Part shown: positions 1 through 7,960 of the stretch, in pieces
How the letters are laid out: each line of letters starts with the position of its first letter
How positions within the stretch are numbered: position 1 is the stretch's first letter
Assembly: GCA_910575475.1 (NCBI GenBank)
Contig: CAJTGD010000028.1
Location: 22,009-86,008 of the forward strand
Source of the DNA: Lachnospiraceae bacterium
GTDB lineage: Bacteria; Bacillota; Clostridia; Lachnospirales; Lachnospiraceae
Reading direction: 5' to 3'
DNA length: 64,000 nt
The notes under the pieces: generated by a model
Databases searched by the model: none
Seen by the model: the letters and a program-made list of their open reading frames with translations, nothing else
What the model was told of the DNA's origin: nothing
Program-made: the position numbers and the translations under genes

Positions 1-362
1 CGGCATTTTTTCAGGATCCCCAGCAGTTCCTCGGAGGAAAGGTTCAGCTTCCGCAGGTAATCATAGGCGCCCAGCTTCATGGCCTCTTTTACCATATCAA
101 ATTCCTCGTTGCAGCTGATCACGATGACCCTGCAGTCCGTATTCTCGTCTTTCAGATGCCGCAGGATCCGGAGCCCGTCGATCTTAGGAATGTTCAGGTC
201 CAGGAGGATGATATCCGGACGGTGCTCCCGGATCCTGTTCAGCGCCTCTTCCCCATCCGCCGCGTCGGGTAGAAGGGCGAAGCCATATTTTTCCCAGGGG
301 GTCAGCTGGCGCAGGCCGATTCTGGACAGTATTTCATCTTCAATGATCAATACACTATACAT
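1..362 (-). CDS. Response regulator, YesN/AraC type, N-terminal part (runs off the window)
   Basis: Receiver domain of a two-component regulator; only about 120 residues are inside the window and the C-terminal output domain (AraC-type HTH expected for this family) is missing. The protein starts MYSVLIIEDE, has the acidic pocket (EDE), the phospho-acceptor Asp in ILLDLNIP, and the conserved Lys in DYLRKL. Its start codon overlaps the 3' end of the upstream YesM-type kinase gene by 8 bases, so the two are translationally coupled partners. The context (sugar ABC genes upstream in the same direction) suggests control of carbohydrate uptake. Receiver identity is firm; the output domain is inferred. 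Confidence 0.85.
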   Translation of the reverse strand, partial: MYSVLIIEDEILSRIGLRQLTPWEKYGFALLPDAADGEEALNRIREHRPDIILLDLNIPKIDGLRILRHLKDENTDCRVIVISCNEEFDMVKEAMKLGAYDYLRKLNLSSEELLGILKKC

Positions 363-2157
363 GTGACCTTCCTTTCGGTATGCGGATCCAGATCTCAAAA
401 CCAGTCATGGACTTTTCATTAAAGATCAGTCCGTAGGATTCGCCGTAAAGCATTTTCAGCCTTGAATTTACATTATACAGCCCAATCCCTGTAAAAGCAC
501 TTTTATTCTTATTTGGCTCTTTCAAAAGCTGATTCATTTTTTCTTTATCTGCCGATTCTCCATTGTCAAATACAGAAATTACAAAATTGTCCGGATATTC
601 CACCGCAGACACGATGATCTGTCCGGCCTTCATATCCTTAACGCCATGGAGGATGGCATTTTCAACGATGGGCTGCATGGTAAACGCCGGAATCTCATAC
701 AAATACAATTCGGTGGGGATGGTGTTATAAAAATGGAAGGAATCCCCGAACCGCATCTGCATGATATCCACATAGGCCTGCAGAAGAATGGCCTCCTGGC
801 CGACAGTAGTCATGCCGTTTTTGCTCTGATAGACGGCCTGGAGGATGGCGCCCAGGGATTCCAGCGCCCGCTCGGTCCGGCTGTCCTGCTCCTTCTGCGC
901 CATGATCTGAATGGAATGCACCGTATTGAAGATAAAATGCGGAGAGATCTGGGACATCAGCATTTCATAATGCGCCTTTTCCTTCAGCTCGCTTTCCAGC
1001 TTGACCCGCCGGATCAGTTCTTCGATCCGCTCCCCGGCCTTGTTATAGCTGGCGATCAGCTTATTCATTTCCCCAAAGGAAACCTCCTCGTCCCGGAGCC
1101 TTAAGATCCCGCTGTCCGACTGTTCCAGCAGGTCTACCATACGGATCAGCGGGCGGGATAATTTTCCGGAAAAATAGAACATGGTCAGGATCGTCAGAAA
1201 AACCAGCAGTACGATCAAAACCAGTATCCCGGAGGCGATCCCGGAAAGTTCCTCCCTGTAGTTAGAGGCGGGGATGGAATAGACCAGGATATTTCCGGAA
1301 TGCTCCAGCGGGACAGCCATATAGTAATCCGTGCCGCCCATGATGCCCCTCAGCACATGCTTCTGATCCAGCTTCCAGCCGGCGGCTTTTTGGGACAGGC
1401 GGTTCAAAAAGCTGGCATCCCTCCCATTATAATCAATCAGCCGGTGAAATTCATTATCCAGGATATAAAAAGCTTCCTGGCCGGAGCTTGCCAGCGCTTC
1501 TGTATAGTTGCCCCAGATCTTGGAGGCGGACAGCTGTACCATGATGATCCCCAGGGATCGTCCGGAATAATCCTGGATACTCCTTCCGATGTACAGGTGC
1601 TGGTGGTCCTTGATCGTATAATTGGACATGGCCCGGAAAACACGGATCAGTTCCGGCTGAAACGTGATCTTCCGCCCGTTCTCCAGAATGGTGTCATACC
1701 AGGATTCCTTCTCATAATCCAGATTGGTCTTGCTTAAATGATAGGAGCTGATCAGATAGCCGTCCGAGGTCAAAATGGCGATCTTGCCGTCCACTGCATT
1801 TAAGACGGAACTCTCCAGATCCGCGATCCGTCCCGACAGGCCGGATCTTGCGCGGTAAAGCTCATAGCTGTCCGAGCACTCGCCCAGCAGCCGGAGACTT
1901 TCCAGCACATCCCGGTTGACCATCATCATGCTGGTGGAATAATTCATCACCTCAATGATCTGATCCGCGTTATTCTTGATCTGGAGCAGGGAGGAGCTGT
2001 CAAAGCGGACCTTGCTGTCGCTCATGACCTTCTGCAGATAGATATTGAGGACCATCAGGCCGAGACACAGGGGGAGCACAACAAAGATGCTGATATAAAC
2101 AATCAGCTGCGTCCGTATTCCCTTTTTATGAAATTCCAGCAATTTTTTCTTCCTCAT
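355..2157 (-). CDS. Sensor histidine kinase, YesM family
   Basis: Membrane-bound sensor kinase of about 600 residues. A cytoplasmic basic start is followed by a transmembrane segment (about residues 15-37), a large extracellular sensor region, a second membrane segment (about 300-325), a HAMP-like linker, the His_kinase domain with the phospho-acceptor His in SPHFIFNT, and a C-terminal HATPase (N box IVENAILHG, G box TGIGLYN). I start it at the Met preceded by GGAGGAAGT; an in-frame ATG 18 bases upstream would put this ribosome site inside the gene. It lies downstream of a sugar ABC transporter and overlaps its response regulator. The ligand is probably the transported sugar or an oligomer of it (inference). 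Confidence 0.92.
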   Translation of the reverse strand: MRKKKLLEFHKKGIRTQLIVYISIFVVLPLCLGLMVLNIYLQKVMSDSKVRFDSSSLLQIKNNADQIIEVMNYSTSMMMVNRDVLESLRLLGECSDSYELYRARSGLSGRIADLESSVLNAVDGKIAILTSDGYLISSYHLSKTNLDYEKESWYDTILENGRKITFQPELIRVFRAMSNYTIKDHQHLYIGRSIQDYSGRSLGIIMVQLSASKIWGNYTEALASSGQEAFYILDNEFHRLIDYNGRDASFLNRLSQKAAGWKLDQKHVLRGIMGGTDYYMAVPLEHSGNILVYSIPASNYREELSGIASGILVLIVLLVFLTILTMFYFSGKLSRPLIRMVDLLEQSDSGILRLRDEEVSFGEMNKLIASYNKAGERIEELIRRVKLESELKEKAHYEMLMSQISPHFIFNTVHSIQIMAQKEQDSRTERALESLGAILQAVYQSKNGMTTVGQEAILLQAYVDIMQMRFGDSFHFYNTIPTELYLYEIPAFTMQPIVENAILHGVKDMKAGQIIVSAVEYPDNFVISVFDNGESADKEKMNQLLKEPNKNKSAFTGIGLYNVNSRLKMLYGESYGLIFNEKSMTGFEIWIRIPKGRSHV

Positions 2158-2242
2158 ACTTCCTCCTACACACATCCATAGTTTAACACAAATCTGCGTG
2201 TGAAAACAGTGAAATTAGCAGCCAGGTTCAGGGAAGCCCAGC

Positions 2243-2279
2243 AATTGAAAACAGACTGCGCATCACAGGACGGCAGTCT
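2243..2279 (-). terminator. Hairpin with T tract between permease and kinase genes
   Basis: Read on the minus strand, AGACTGC pairs with GCAGTCT around a 13-base loop and is followed by GTTTTC. It lies between the second permease and the kinase. The short U tract suggests a leaky terminator that separates transporter expression from regulator expression. Confidence 0.55.
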
Positions 2280-2293
2280 ATTTCATATTTGTG

Positions 2294-3142
2294 TTATCCT
2301 TTCACGGCTCCGGAGGACAGACCGTCCACCAGATTCTTCTGAACCAGGGCAAAGAAGAGGAGAAGTGGGATCAGGCTGATCACCACGGCCGACATCAGCA
2401 GCCCCCAATCCACGGAATACTGTCCGACAAAGTCCTGCATTCCCACCTGGATCGTTTTCTTCAATGTGGTATTGATGAAAATGGATGCGTACATGTATTC
2501 ATCCCAGGAGGACATAAAGCAGAAGAGCGCGGTTACGAACAATCCCGGTTTCGCTACATGGACGATCACGGCGAAAAAGGAACGCAGCCGGCCGCATCCA
2601 TCGATCATGGCCGCTTCCTCCAGCTCCCAGGGGATCGTATTGAAAAACGCGCAGGTATTCCAGATGGCGAAGGGAAGCGTAAAGGAGCAGTACATCATGA
2701 TCAGCCCCACATAGCTGTCAATGAGCAGTATCTGCTTCATGATGATATAAAATGGAATACAAAGCAGGATCCCCGGAAACATCCGTGTCATCAATACAGC
2801 CATTTTAAGCTTTTCCGACCCGATGATGTAATATCTGGTCAGGCCGTATGCGGCCATCACGGACAGGACCATGCAGATCGCCGTAGTCACAACCGTGATA
2901 AAGATACTGTTCATAAAATACCGCACAAAATTAGACTGGAACAGCACCTGACGGAAATTTTCCAGAGTGATGTAGGTGGGAATGATCTGATCGGGATCAT
3001 AAATCTGTTCCGAACTTTTCAGTGCGGTCAGTATGACATAGATAAACGGCATGACCGCAAGAAAAACCATGATCCATATAAAAATATAGGAAATGGAAAG
3101 ACGGACTCTTTCCCCTTGTTTTTTTGACAGCAAATCGTCCAC
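2294..3142 (-). CDS. Carbohydrate ABC transporter permease, MalG type
   Basis: Inner-membrane permease of the CUT1 class, about 282 residues with six predicted membrane segments. The EAA loop that contacts the ATPase is visible as EEAAMIDGCGRLRSFFAVIV, and the C-terminal tail GLSSGAVKG is typical of MalG-like proteins. The start is GTG at 3142 directly behind AAAGGGG; a TTG three codons further in (3133) has better spacing and may be the real start. It follows the MalF-type permease by 6 bases. No ATPase gene is present in this cluster, which is usual when a shared MsmK-like ATPase is used. Substrate unknown. Confidence 0.93.
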   Translation of the reverse strand: MDDLLSKKQGERVRLSISYIFIWIMVFLAVMPFIYVILTALKSSEQIYDPDQIIPTYITLENFRQVLFQSNFVRYFMNSIFITVVTTAICMVLSVMAAYGLTRYYIIGSEKLKMAVLMTRMFPGILLCIPFYIIMKQILLIDSYVGLIMMYCSFTLPFAIWNTCAFFNTIPWELEEAAMIDGCGRLRSFFAVIVHVAKPGLFVTALFCFMSSWDEYMYASIFINTTLKKTIQVGMQDFVGQYSVDWGLLMSAVVISLIPLLLFFALVQKNLVDGLSSGAVKG

Positions 3143-3148
3143 CCCTTT

Positions 3149-4057
3149 CTATTCTTTTTCCCGCACCAGGCGCAGGTAGATCCAGGAAAACCCTGTCATC
3201 ACGATGAACAAAATGACAGAGGTCGCCGCCGCAGTGCCGAAATTATGGTTGATAAACGCTTCCCTGTAGGCAAAGGTATACAGGATCTCCGTACTGTACA
3301 GCGGTCCGCCTCCAGTCATGAGCCAGATCGTATTAAAGCAGGAAACGATACCGATGAGATTCAGGATCGTGGCAATGGCCAGGGGCTCCTTGATGATGGG
3401 CAGCGTGATCGTCCAGAAGCTCTGCCAGCGGCTGGCTCCGTCGATCTCGGCGCTCTCATAAATGTCATTGGAGATCCCCTGCAGTGCGGCCAGGATAAAG
3501 ATCATCTGAAACGGGATCCCCTTCCAGATCGCGACCAGGATCACGCACCAGAATGCGGAATCCATATTTCCCAGCCAGGAGACGGATTCCGTGATCATCC
3601 CCAGCTTGACGGCCAGGATATTGATGATCCCCACGTTTGCGTTAAATAAAAAAGTAAAGGTCATCGCTGCAATAGCATGTGGAACGGCCCAGGGAACCAG
3701 GATCAGGGTTCGGTACAGGGAACGTCCTTTGAGCTTCTGATTCAGCGCCAGCGCCAGCAGCATGGCGGCCAACAGCTGGATGACCAGATTTACGATGGTC
3801 CATTTTACAGTATTTCCGATGGACTGCAGAAAAATTTTGTTGGAAAAAATATTTTTATAATTGTCAAGTCCGGCAAAGGTATTGAAAATGGCGTCGTTTG
3901 GCCTGACCAGGTTATAATGGACAAAGCTGAGATAGATCCCGCGGAACAACGGATAGATGGAAAGCGTAAATACGGCGATCACCGCCGGCGCGAGCAGCAC
4001 ATATCCGGGCCAGTTCTTTTTCAGATCCAGACTTTTTTTAATCCTTTTTTTATTCAT
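3149..4057 (-). CDS. Carbohydrate ABC transporter permease, MalF type
   Basis: First permease of the sugar transporter, about 302 residues with six hydrophobic segments. The EAA motif reads YESAEIDGASRWQSFWTITL. I place the start at MNKKRIKK, which has GGAGAGGAATCT just upstream. A longer in-frame reading of 30 codons exists, but those codons run through the large stem-loop at 4076-4133 and are unlikely to be translated. It pairs with the MalG-type gene downstream and the binding protein upstream. Confidence 0.93.
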   Translation of the reverse strand: MNKKRIKKSLDLKKNWPGYVLLAPAVIAVFTLSIYPLFRGIYLSFVHYNLVRPNDAIFNTFAGLDNYKNIFSNKIFLQSIGNTVKWTIVNLVIQLLAAMLLALALNQKLKGRSLYRTLILVPWAVPHAIAAMTFTFLFNANVGIINILAVKLGMITESVSWLGNMDSAFWCVILVAIWKGIPFQMIFILAALQGISNDIYESAEIDGASRWQSFWTITLPIIKEPLAIATILNLIGIVSCFNTIWLMTGGGPLYSTEILYTFAYREAFINHNFGTAAATSVILFIVMTGFSWIYLRLVREKE

Positions 4058-4075
4058 AGATTCCTCTCCTGTAAA

Positions 4076-4133
4076 GGTCTGTATATCCACCCATTCAATC
4101 CATGTGATGATTGAGCGGGTGGATATACAGACC
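4076..4133 (-). promoter_or_regulatory. Intercistronic 25-bp stem-loop between binding protein and permease genes
   Basis: Arms at 4076-4100 and 4109-4133 are complementary over 25 bp with two changes, around an 8-base loop. There is no following T tract in the direction of transcription. Such structures between a binding protein gene and its permeases are known to protect the upstream mRNA from 3' decay and keep the binding protein in excess; that role here is inference. Confidence 0.8.
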
Positions 4134-4190
4134 GCAGACAGATTCACCGTTTAGGCGGAGCCTGCCGTATTCATTTTCTGATAGATCAGA

Positions 4191-5510
4191 CTACTGGTAA
4201 TTGGTCTGAATATTTTCCCGCAGCTTTGCCGTCAGGGAAGCCAGCGCTTCGTCCGCGCTTGCTCTTCCATAGTCTACTTCCAGGATCGCGTTTGTGATCA
4301 GCTCATCGATCACTTTTTCATTGATGACAGCAGGGCGGGCGCAGGTATATGGAAATTCATCTGTAAATACCTGGAGACGTTCTTTTCCTTCCAGTGCCTT
4401 TGCATAGTCGAAATCTTTTCGCGCGGAAATCTTTCCTTCTACAGCCAGGATGGAATCCCCGGATTCGGAATTCAGGTAGCTGATCAGGTCGTAAGCAGCC
4501 TCCGGATTTTTACAATTGGTATTGATATTCCAGGTCCATCCGCCCAGTACGGTTGCCTGTGTTTTGCCTTCTACCATAGTTGTGATGCCGTAATCCAGAT
4601 CCGGATTGATCTTGTCGATTCCAGGAGCACACCAGTCGCCGCCCAGAAGGAAGGTTGCTTCTCCGTTGGCAAAGCTCTCATATACTTTATCCCAGGTTGT
4701 AGCTTCCTTGAAGGATTCTACAAGCCCGCCGTTTTCGATGATATCGCAGATATAATCCCATGCCTCTTTTCCGACTTCATTGTCTATCACAACCTCCGGA
4801 ACCTCGCCGTTGGTGTCAATGACCGGACATTCGTTCTGATAAAAGAAGGAATAAAATGCATAGGCGCTTTGATAAGTAATGATCCCGCCGTAACCGGCAT
4901 CCTTTACCACCTTCAATGTATCGGCCAGCTCTTCCCAGGTGCCGGGAACCTCCAGATCCAGCTCTTTTAAGCGTTCCGCATTATAATAAAATCCGCAGCA
5001 GTCCATGTACCAGGGAACCGAATGATATTCACCCTGGAATTTTCCGGAATTTAAAGGCCCTTCCTGATATTGGCTGATCAATTCCTCGGCGGAGGTCAGC
5101 TCGCTTAATGGATAGAGCAGTCCCATTGCAGCCAGGTCGATGGCGTGCCCGGAATTATCCATGGTTACGATATCCGCGCCGCCTCCGGCCAGCGCCGCAG
5201 TCTGGAAGGATTCCTTGATATCCTGTTGCGAAGCGCCCTGCAGGGTGATCTTGATTTCCGGATGAGCTTCCTCATACTGCCGGATCACCTTCGTAAATTC
5301 CGCACCGAGCTCAGTGGATTCATCTACCCAGTCGTTTCCCATGAGAAGAGTGAGCTCTGTGGCGTCGGAACCGGATTTCTGCTGCTCCTGAGCTTGATCC
5401 TGCTCCGTGTTTTCGTTTGTGTTCTTCGTACCGCCGGAACCTCCGCAGGCAGTTGCTCCGAGTACCATAGACGCGGCCAATAAGATAGCGGTCATTTGTT
5501 TCTTTTTCAT
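4191..5510 (-). CDS. Extracellular sugar-binding lipoprotein (ABC family 1)
   Basis: Binding protein of the sugar ABC transporter, 439 residues. A lipoprotein signal peptide runs MKKKQMTAILLAASMVLG with cleavage before the Cys in ATAC. A Ser/Gly/Glu/Gln-rich linker (about residues 22-50) follows, then the solute-binding fold with motifs such as GGADIVTMD, a WTWNINTNC segment and the lipoprotein-type PYTCARPAV region near the C terminus. The ribosome site is GAAAGGGACGG. It is the first gene of the transporter operon and diverges from the oxidoreductase gene at 5859. The substrate cannot be read from the sequence. Confidence 0.93.
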   Translation of the reverse strand: MKKKQMTAILLAASMVLGATACGGSGGTKNTNENTEQDQAQEQQKSGSDATELTLLMGNDWVDESTELGAEFTKVIRQYEEAHPEIKITLQGASQQDIKESFQTAALAGGGADIVTMDNSGHAIDLAAMGLLYPLSELTSAEELISQYQEGPLNSGKFQGEYHSVPWYMDCCGFYYNAERLKELDLEVPGTWEELADTLKVVKDAGYGGIITYQSAYAFYSFFYQNECPVIDTNGEVPEVVIDNEVGKEAWDYICDIIENGGLVESFKEATTWDKVYESFANGEATFLLGGDWCAPGIDKINPDLDYGITTMVEGKTQATVLGGWTWNINTNCKNPEAAYDLISYLNSESGDSILAVEGKISARKDFDYAKALEGKERLQVFTDEFPYTCARPAVINEKVIDELITNAILEVDYGRASADEALASLTAKLRENIQTNYQ

Positions 5511-5858
5511 ATGTTGTATCCGTCCCTTTCATTTTTCTTTAAGTTTTGCCGGCTGTTCCTTATATCTGTATTAAACCACACCGGGGGTTTGATTAGAATA
5601 AAGATATTTTTTCAGTTTTCTGGAAAATACCCAAAAAATAGGTGCGGTATTTTTTTACTGCCCCCACTTCTACTATTTTTAACTGTTCTTCCGGATTTAT
5701 ATAAAATATGTTCATTTTCGACGAGACTGCGGAATCTTTTTCTGATAAAAGGCGCAAATCCTATAAATTTTTTTTATTCCTGTTTGGCATGGTATGCTCT
5801 ACAATTTTTGTAATTGTTCTGAACAGTTACACCAATTTTAAAATGGAGGAATCAACGT
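5511..5858. promoter_or_regulatory. Divergent intergenic region
   Basis: This 348-base AT-rich stretch separates the sugar transporter operon (minus) from the Gfo/Idh/MocA gene (plus) and must carry both promoters. I see runs of T and A and a GGAGG ribosome site at its right end, but no promoter good enough to name and no clear operator palindrome. Confidence 0.5.
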
Positions 5859-7037
5859 ATGAAAAAATTGAATGTAGCCCTGGTAGGACTGAGCTTCGGT
5901 CTGGAGTTTGCCGCGATTTACTGCAAACATCCGGATGTGGACAAGGTATATCTGGTGGACCAGAATGAAAAACTGCTGCGCATCGCAAGGGAACGCTACA
6001 GCATCCCGGAGGAACGGTGCCATACGGATCTGCAGGAGGCGCTGGACAATCCCGAGATCGACGCGGTGCATCTGGTGACGCCGCCGGCGACCCACGCTCC
6101 TTTTTCTGTCCGTGTATTGAATGCGGGCAAGCACTGCGGCTGCACCATTCCCATGGGAATGAGCATCCAGGAGCTGAATGATGTGATCCATGCCCGGAAG
6201 CAGTCCGGAAAAAATTATATGTTTATGGAAACCACGATCTTTCAGAGAGAATTTCTTTATATGAAGGAGCTCTATGAGAAAGGGGAGCTTGGAAGGCTCC
6301 AGTATATGACCTGCGCCCATTATCAGGATATGGAGGGCTGGCCGGAATACTGGAAGGGCTTTCCGCCGCTCATGCATCCCACCCATGCGGTTGCGCCCTG
6401 CCTGATGCTGGCGGGACATCTGCCGGACCGGGTATACGCAAGGGGCTCAGGCAAAGTCAGAAAAGAACTGGAAGAGCAGTACGGATGTCCGTATGCGTTT
6501 GAAGCGGCATTTATCTCGCTGAAGGACAGCGATGTGACGATCGAAATGGAACGCTTCCTCTACGGCGTGGCCCGGAGTTATTCCGAATGCTTCCGGATCT
6601 ACGGGGAGAATAAGAGCTTTGAGTGGCAGCAGCTGGCAGATGAGGACCCGGTTCTCTACACCAGGACAGGCGCTCTGGAGAAGGTGGATATCCTGACCGA
6701 TGAAAACGAGGAATCCAGCCGGGGCGGCGAGATCAGAGAGGAGCGGATCCAGATTCCGGACTATGCCCACCTTCTGCCGAAGGAGATCGCGATGTTCACT
6801 CAGAATACGGTCTACAATAATGAAAACACGCATCTGTCATTTACCCAGGGGGGCGGCCACGGCGGTTCCCATCCCCATCTGGTCCATGAGTTCGTCCGCT
6901 CCATCCTGGAAGAAAGAACACCGGTCATGGACGATATCATGGGAGCCTACTGGACCGGCACTGGGATCTGCGCCCATGAGTCGGCAATGCGGGACGGAAA
7001 GGTGATTTCTATTCCGGCTTTTGAAAAAGTAGAATAA
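5859..7037 (+). CDS. Gfo/Idh/MocA family oxidoreductase
   Basis: Predicted NAD(P)-dependent sugar or inositol dehydrogenase, 392 residues, cytoplasmic. The N-terminal Rossmann fold has a variant glycine motif (VGLSFGLEFAA), the LVTPPATHAPF strand end is typical, and a C-terminal alpha/beta substrate domain follows. Where most family members carry the catalytic EKP motif, this protein reads CTIPMGMS, so the usual Lys is absent; a different chemistry or substrate class is possible. The start has AATGGAGGAATC at good spacing. It diverges from a sugar ABC transporter, suggesting a role in processing the imported sugar (inference). Confidence 0.88.
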   Translation: MKKLNVALVGLSFGLEFAAIYCKHPDVDKVYLVDQNEKLLRIARERYSIPEERCHTDLQEALDNPEIDAVHLVTPPATHAPFSVRVLNAGKHCGCTIPMGMSIQELNDVIHARKQSGKNYMFMETTIFQREFLYMKELYEKGELGRLQYMTCAHYQDMEGWPEYWKGFPPLMHPTHAVAPCLMLAGHLPDRVYARGSGKVRKELEEQYGCPYAFEAAFISLKDSDVTIEMERFLYGVARSYSECFRIYGENKSFEWQQLADEDPVLYTRTGALEKVDILTDENEESSRGGEIREERIQIPDYAHLLPKEIAMFTQNTVYNNENTHLSFTQGGGHGGSHPHLVHEFVRSILEERTPVMDDIMGAYWTGTGICAHESAMRDGKVISIPAFEKVE

Positions 7038-7040
7038 ACA
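6995..7040 (+). repeat. 46-bp direct repeat, copy 1 (3' end of oxidoreductase gene)
   Basis: Perfect 46-base match to 7756-7801. This copy is the last codons and stop of the oxidoreductase gene. It belongs to a duplicated boundary that also includes the 3' end of hicB. Confidence 0.95.
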
Positions 7041-7115
7041 AAAGGCGGATGCCCCTGGACTGCTGTCAGATGCGGTCACAGGGGTACTTGTCTGTTCCTT
7101 TCAGCAGTACACTGA

Positions 7116-7173
7116 CTATGAAATAACAACGGATTTCCGAAGTGCATTCTCCACAAAGCTGTTCAGAGACATT
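7116..7173. repeat. 58-bp direct repeat, copy 1 (3' end of hicB)
   Basis: Matches 7888-7945 with two mismatches. This copy encodes the C-terminal residues and stop codon of HicB on the minus strand. Confidence 0.93.
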
Positions 7174-7454
7174 TGGCGGGAAGTGGCGCAAACGACCAGC
7201 TGCTTATGGAGTTCCGGGGAGATTCGGATATTGAAGCTGCCTTTATAGGCTTTCTCTGGCTCCCTGCCTTCCGCCTCACAGACCGCGAGATAATCATCAA
7301 CTGCACTGTGAAAATCAGAAATAAGCTCGTTGGCATTTTTGCCTTCATAGGAAATCAGGGAACGGATCCCCATGACTTTCCCGAAAAAAAGAGCATCTTC
7401 TTCCGAAAACTCAATAGTTCCAATATAACCTCTATATTCAAATGTATTATTCAT
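7116..7454 (-). CDS. hicB: HicB-family antitoxin
   Basis: Antitoxin and DNA-binding half of a HicAB type II toxin-antitoxin pair, 112 residues. The N-terminal partial RNase H-like fold is recognisable (YRGYIGTIEFSEEDALFFGKV, then ISYEGKNANELISDF with a long acidic helix), and the C-terminal half is a ribbon-helix-helix domain (FNIRISPELHKQLVVCA, MSLNSFVENALRK). The start overlaps the stop of the upstream hicA reading frame by four bases. Its last 58 bases are duplicated at 7888-7945 outside the module. It could still repress its own promoter even if its toxin partner is defective. Confidence 0.88.
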   Translation of the reverse strand: MNNTFEYRGYIGTIEFSEEDALFFGKVMGIRSLISYEGKNANELISDFHSAVDDYLAVCEAEGREPEKAYKGSFNIRISPELHKQLVVCATSRQMSLNSFVENALRKSVVIS

Positions 7455-7804
7455 ATGAGACCCTCCTGTTCCAAAATTTCTAATAATTGTTTTATCTGGT
7501 AAGCTTTCAATTCTTTTTGCGGATGCGGTTTATGGAGTAAGATATCTCCATGTTTTTCATTGGAAAAAATTACACGGGAACCACTCGTTTTTCCTTTATT
7601 AGAGCGGATATAATCGAGACAATTCAGCAGAGATTCCGCATCATCAAAAGTAAAATCTTTCGGTTTTGACTTGAAAAATTCAGCAGCTATTTTATATATG
7701 GGACGAATTATGGATCTGTATATGGACGTGATCAAAAAACTGATCGAACGTCTGGCGGAAAGGTGATTTCTATTCCGGCTTTTGAAAAAGTAGAATAAAC
7801 ACAA
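7451..7804 (-). pseudogene. hicA: HicA-like toxin, 5' end replaced
   Basis: The last about 75 residues are HicA: SKPKDFTFDDAESLLNCL, KTSGSRVIF and LHKPHPQKELKAYQ are the double-stranded RNA-binding-like core that cleaves mRNA in this family. The normal short N terminus with its Met is missing. The reading frame instead runs back through unrelated sequence (about residues 1-40) into the antisense of the 46-bp repeat at 7756-7801. No in-frame ATG lies near the expected start. It is either dead or starts at an unusual codon. It overlaps hicB by four bases, as in intact modules. Confidence 0.7.
7756..7801 (+). repeat. 46-bp direct repeat, copy 2
   Basis: Second copy of the oxidoreductase 3' end, here detached from any oxidoreductase gene and 761 bases from the first copy. 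Confidence 0.95.
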
Positions 7805-7835
7805 ACCATCAGAGACAGATAAACAGACGGCACGA

Positions 7836-7876
7836 TCCCCTGATTGCTTTATATACGCAGTCAGGGGATTTTTTTC
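7836..7876 (+). terminator. Rho-independent terminator
   Basis: TCCCCTGA pairs with TCAGGGGA around a 17-base loop and is followed by a T-rich run. A diverged relative lies after the true oxidoreductase gene at about 7054-7087, consistent with duplication of the whole gene end. Confidence 0.85.
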
Positions 7877-7887
7877 TCGGCCTCCGG

Positions 7888-7945
7888 CTATGAAATAACA
7901 ACAGAATTCCGAAGTGCATTCTCCACAAAGCTGTTCAGAGACATT
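7888..7945. repeat. 58-bp direct repeat, copy 2 (orphan hicB 3' end)
   Basis: Fragment of the hicB 3' end lying outside the module, 772 bases from the intact copy, immediately before the end of the MBL nuclease gene. Confidence 0.93.
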
Positions 7946-7960
7946 GGAAAACGTATTTGC

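Noticed and set aside
4058..4147. 30-codon N-terminal extension of the MalF-type permease
   Set aside because: Those codons fall in the 25-bp stem-loop, and the internal Met has a better ribosome site.
7047..7095. Terminator after the oxidoreductase gene
   Set aside because: The CCCCTG/CAGGGG stem is visible but the T tract is degraded, so I did not list it as a working terminator; it matters only as the diverged twin of 7836-7876.
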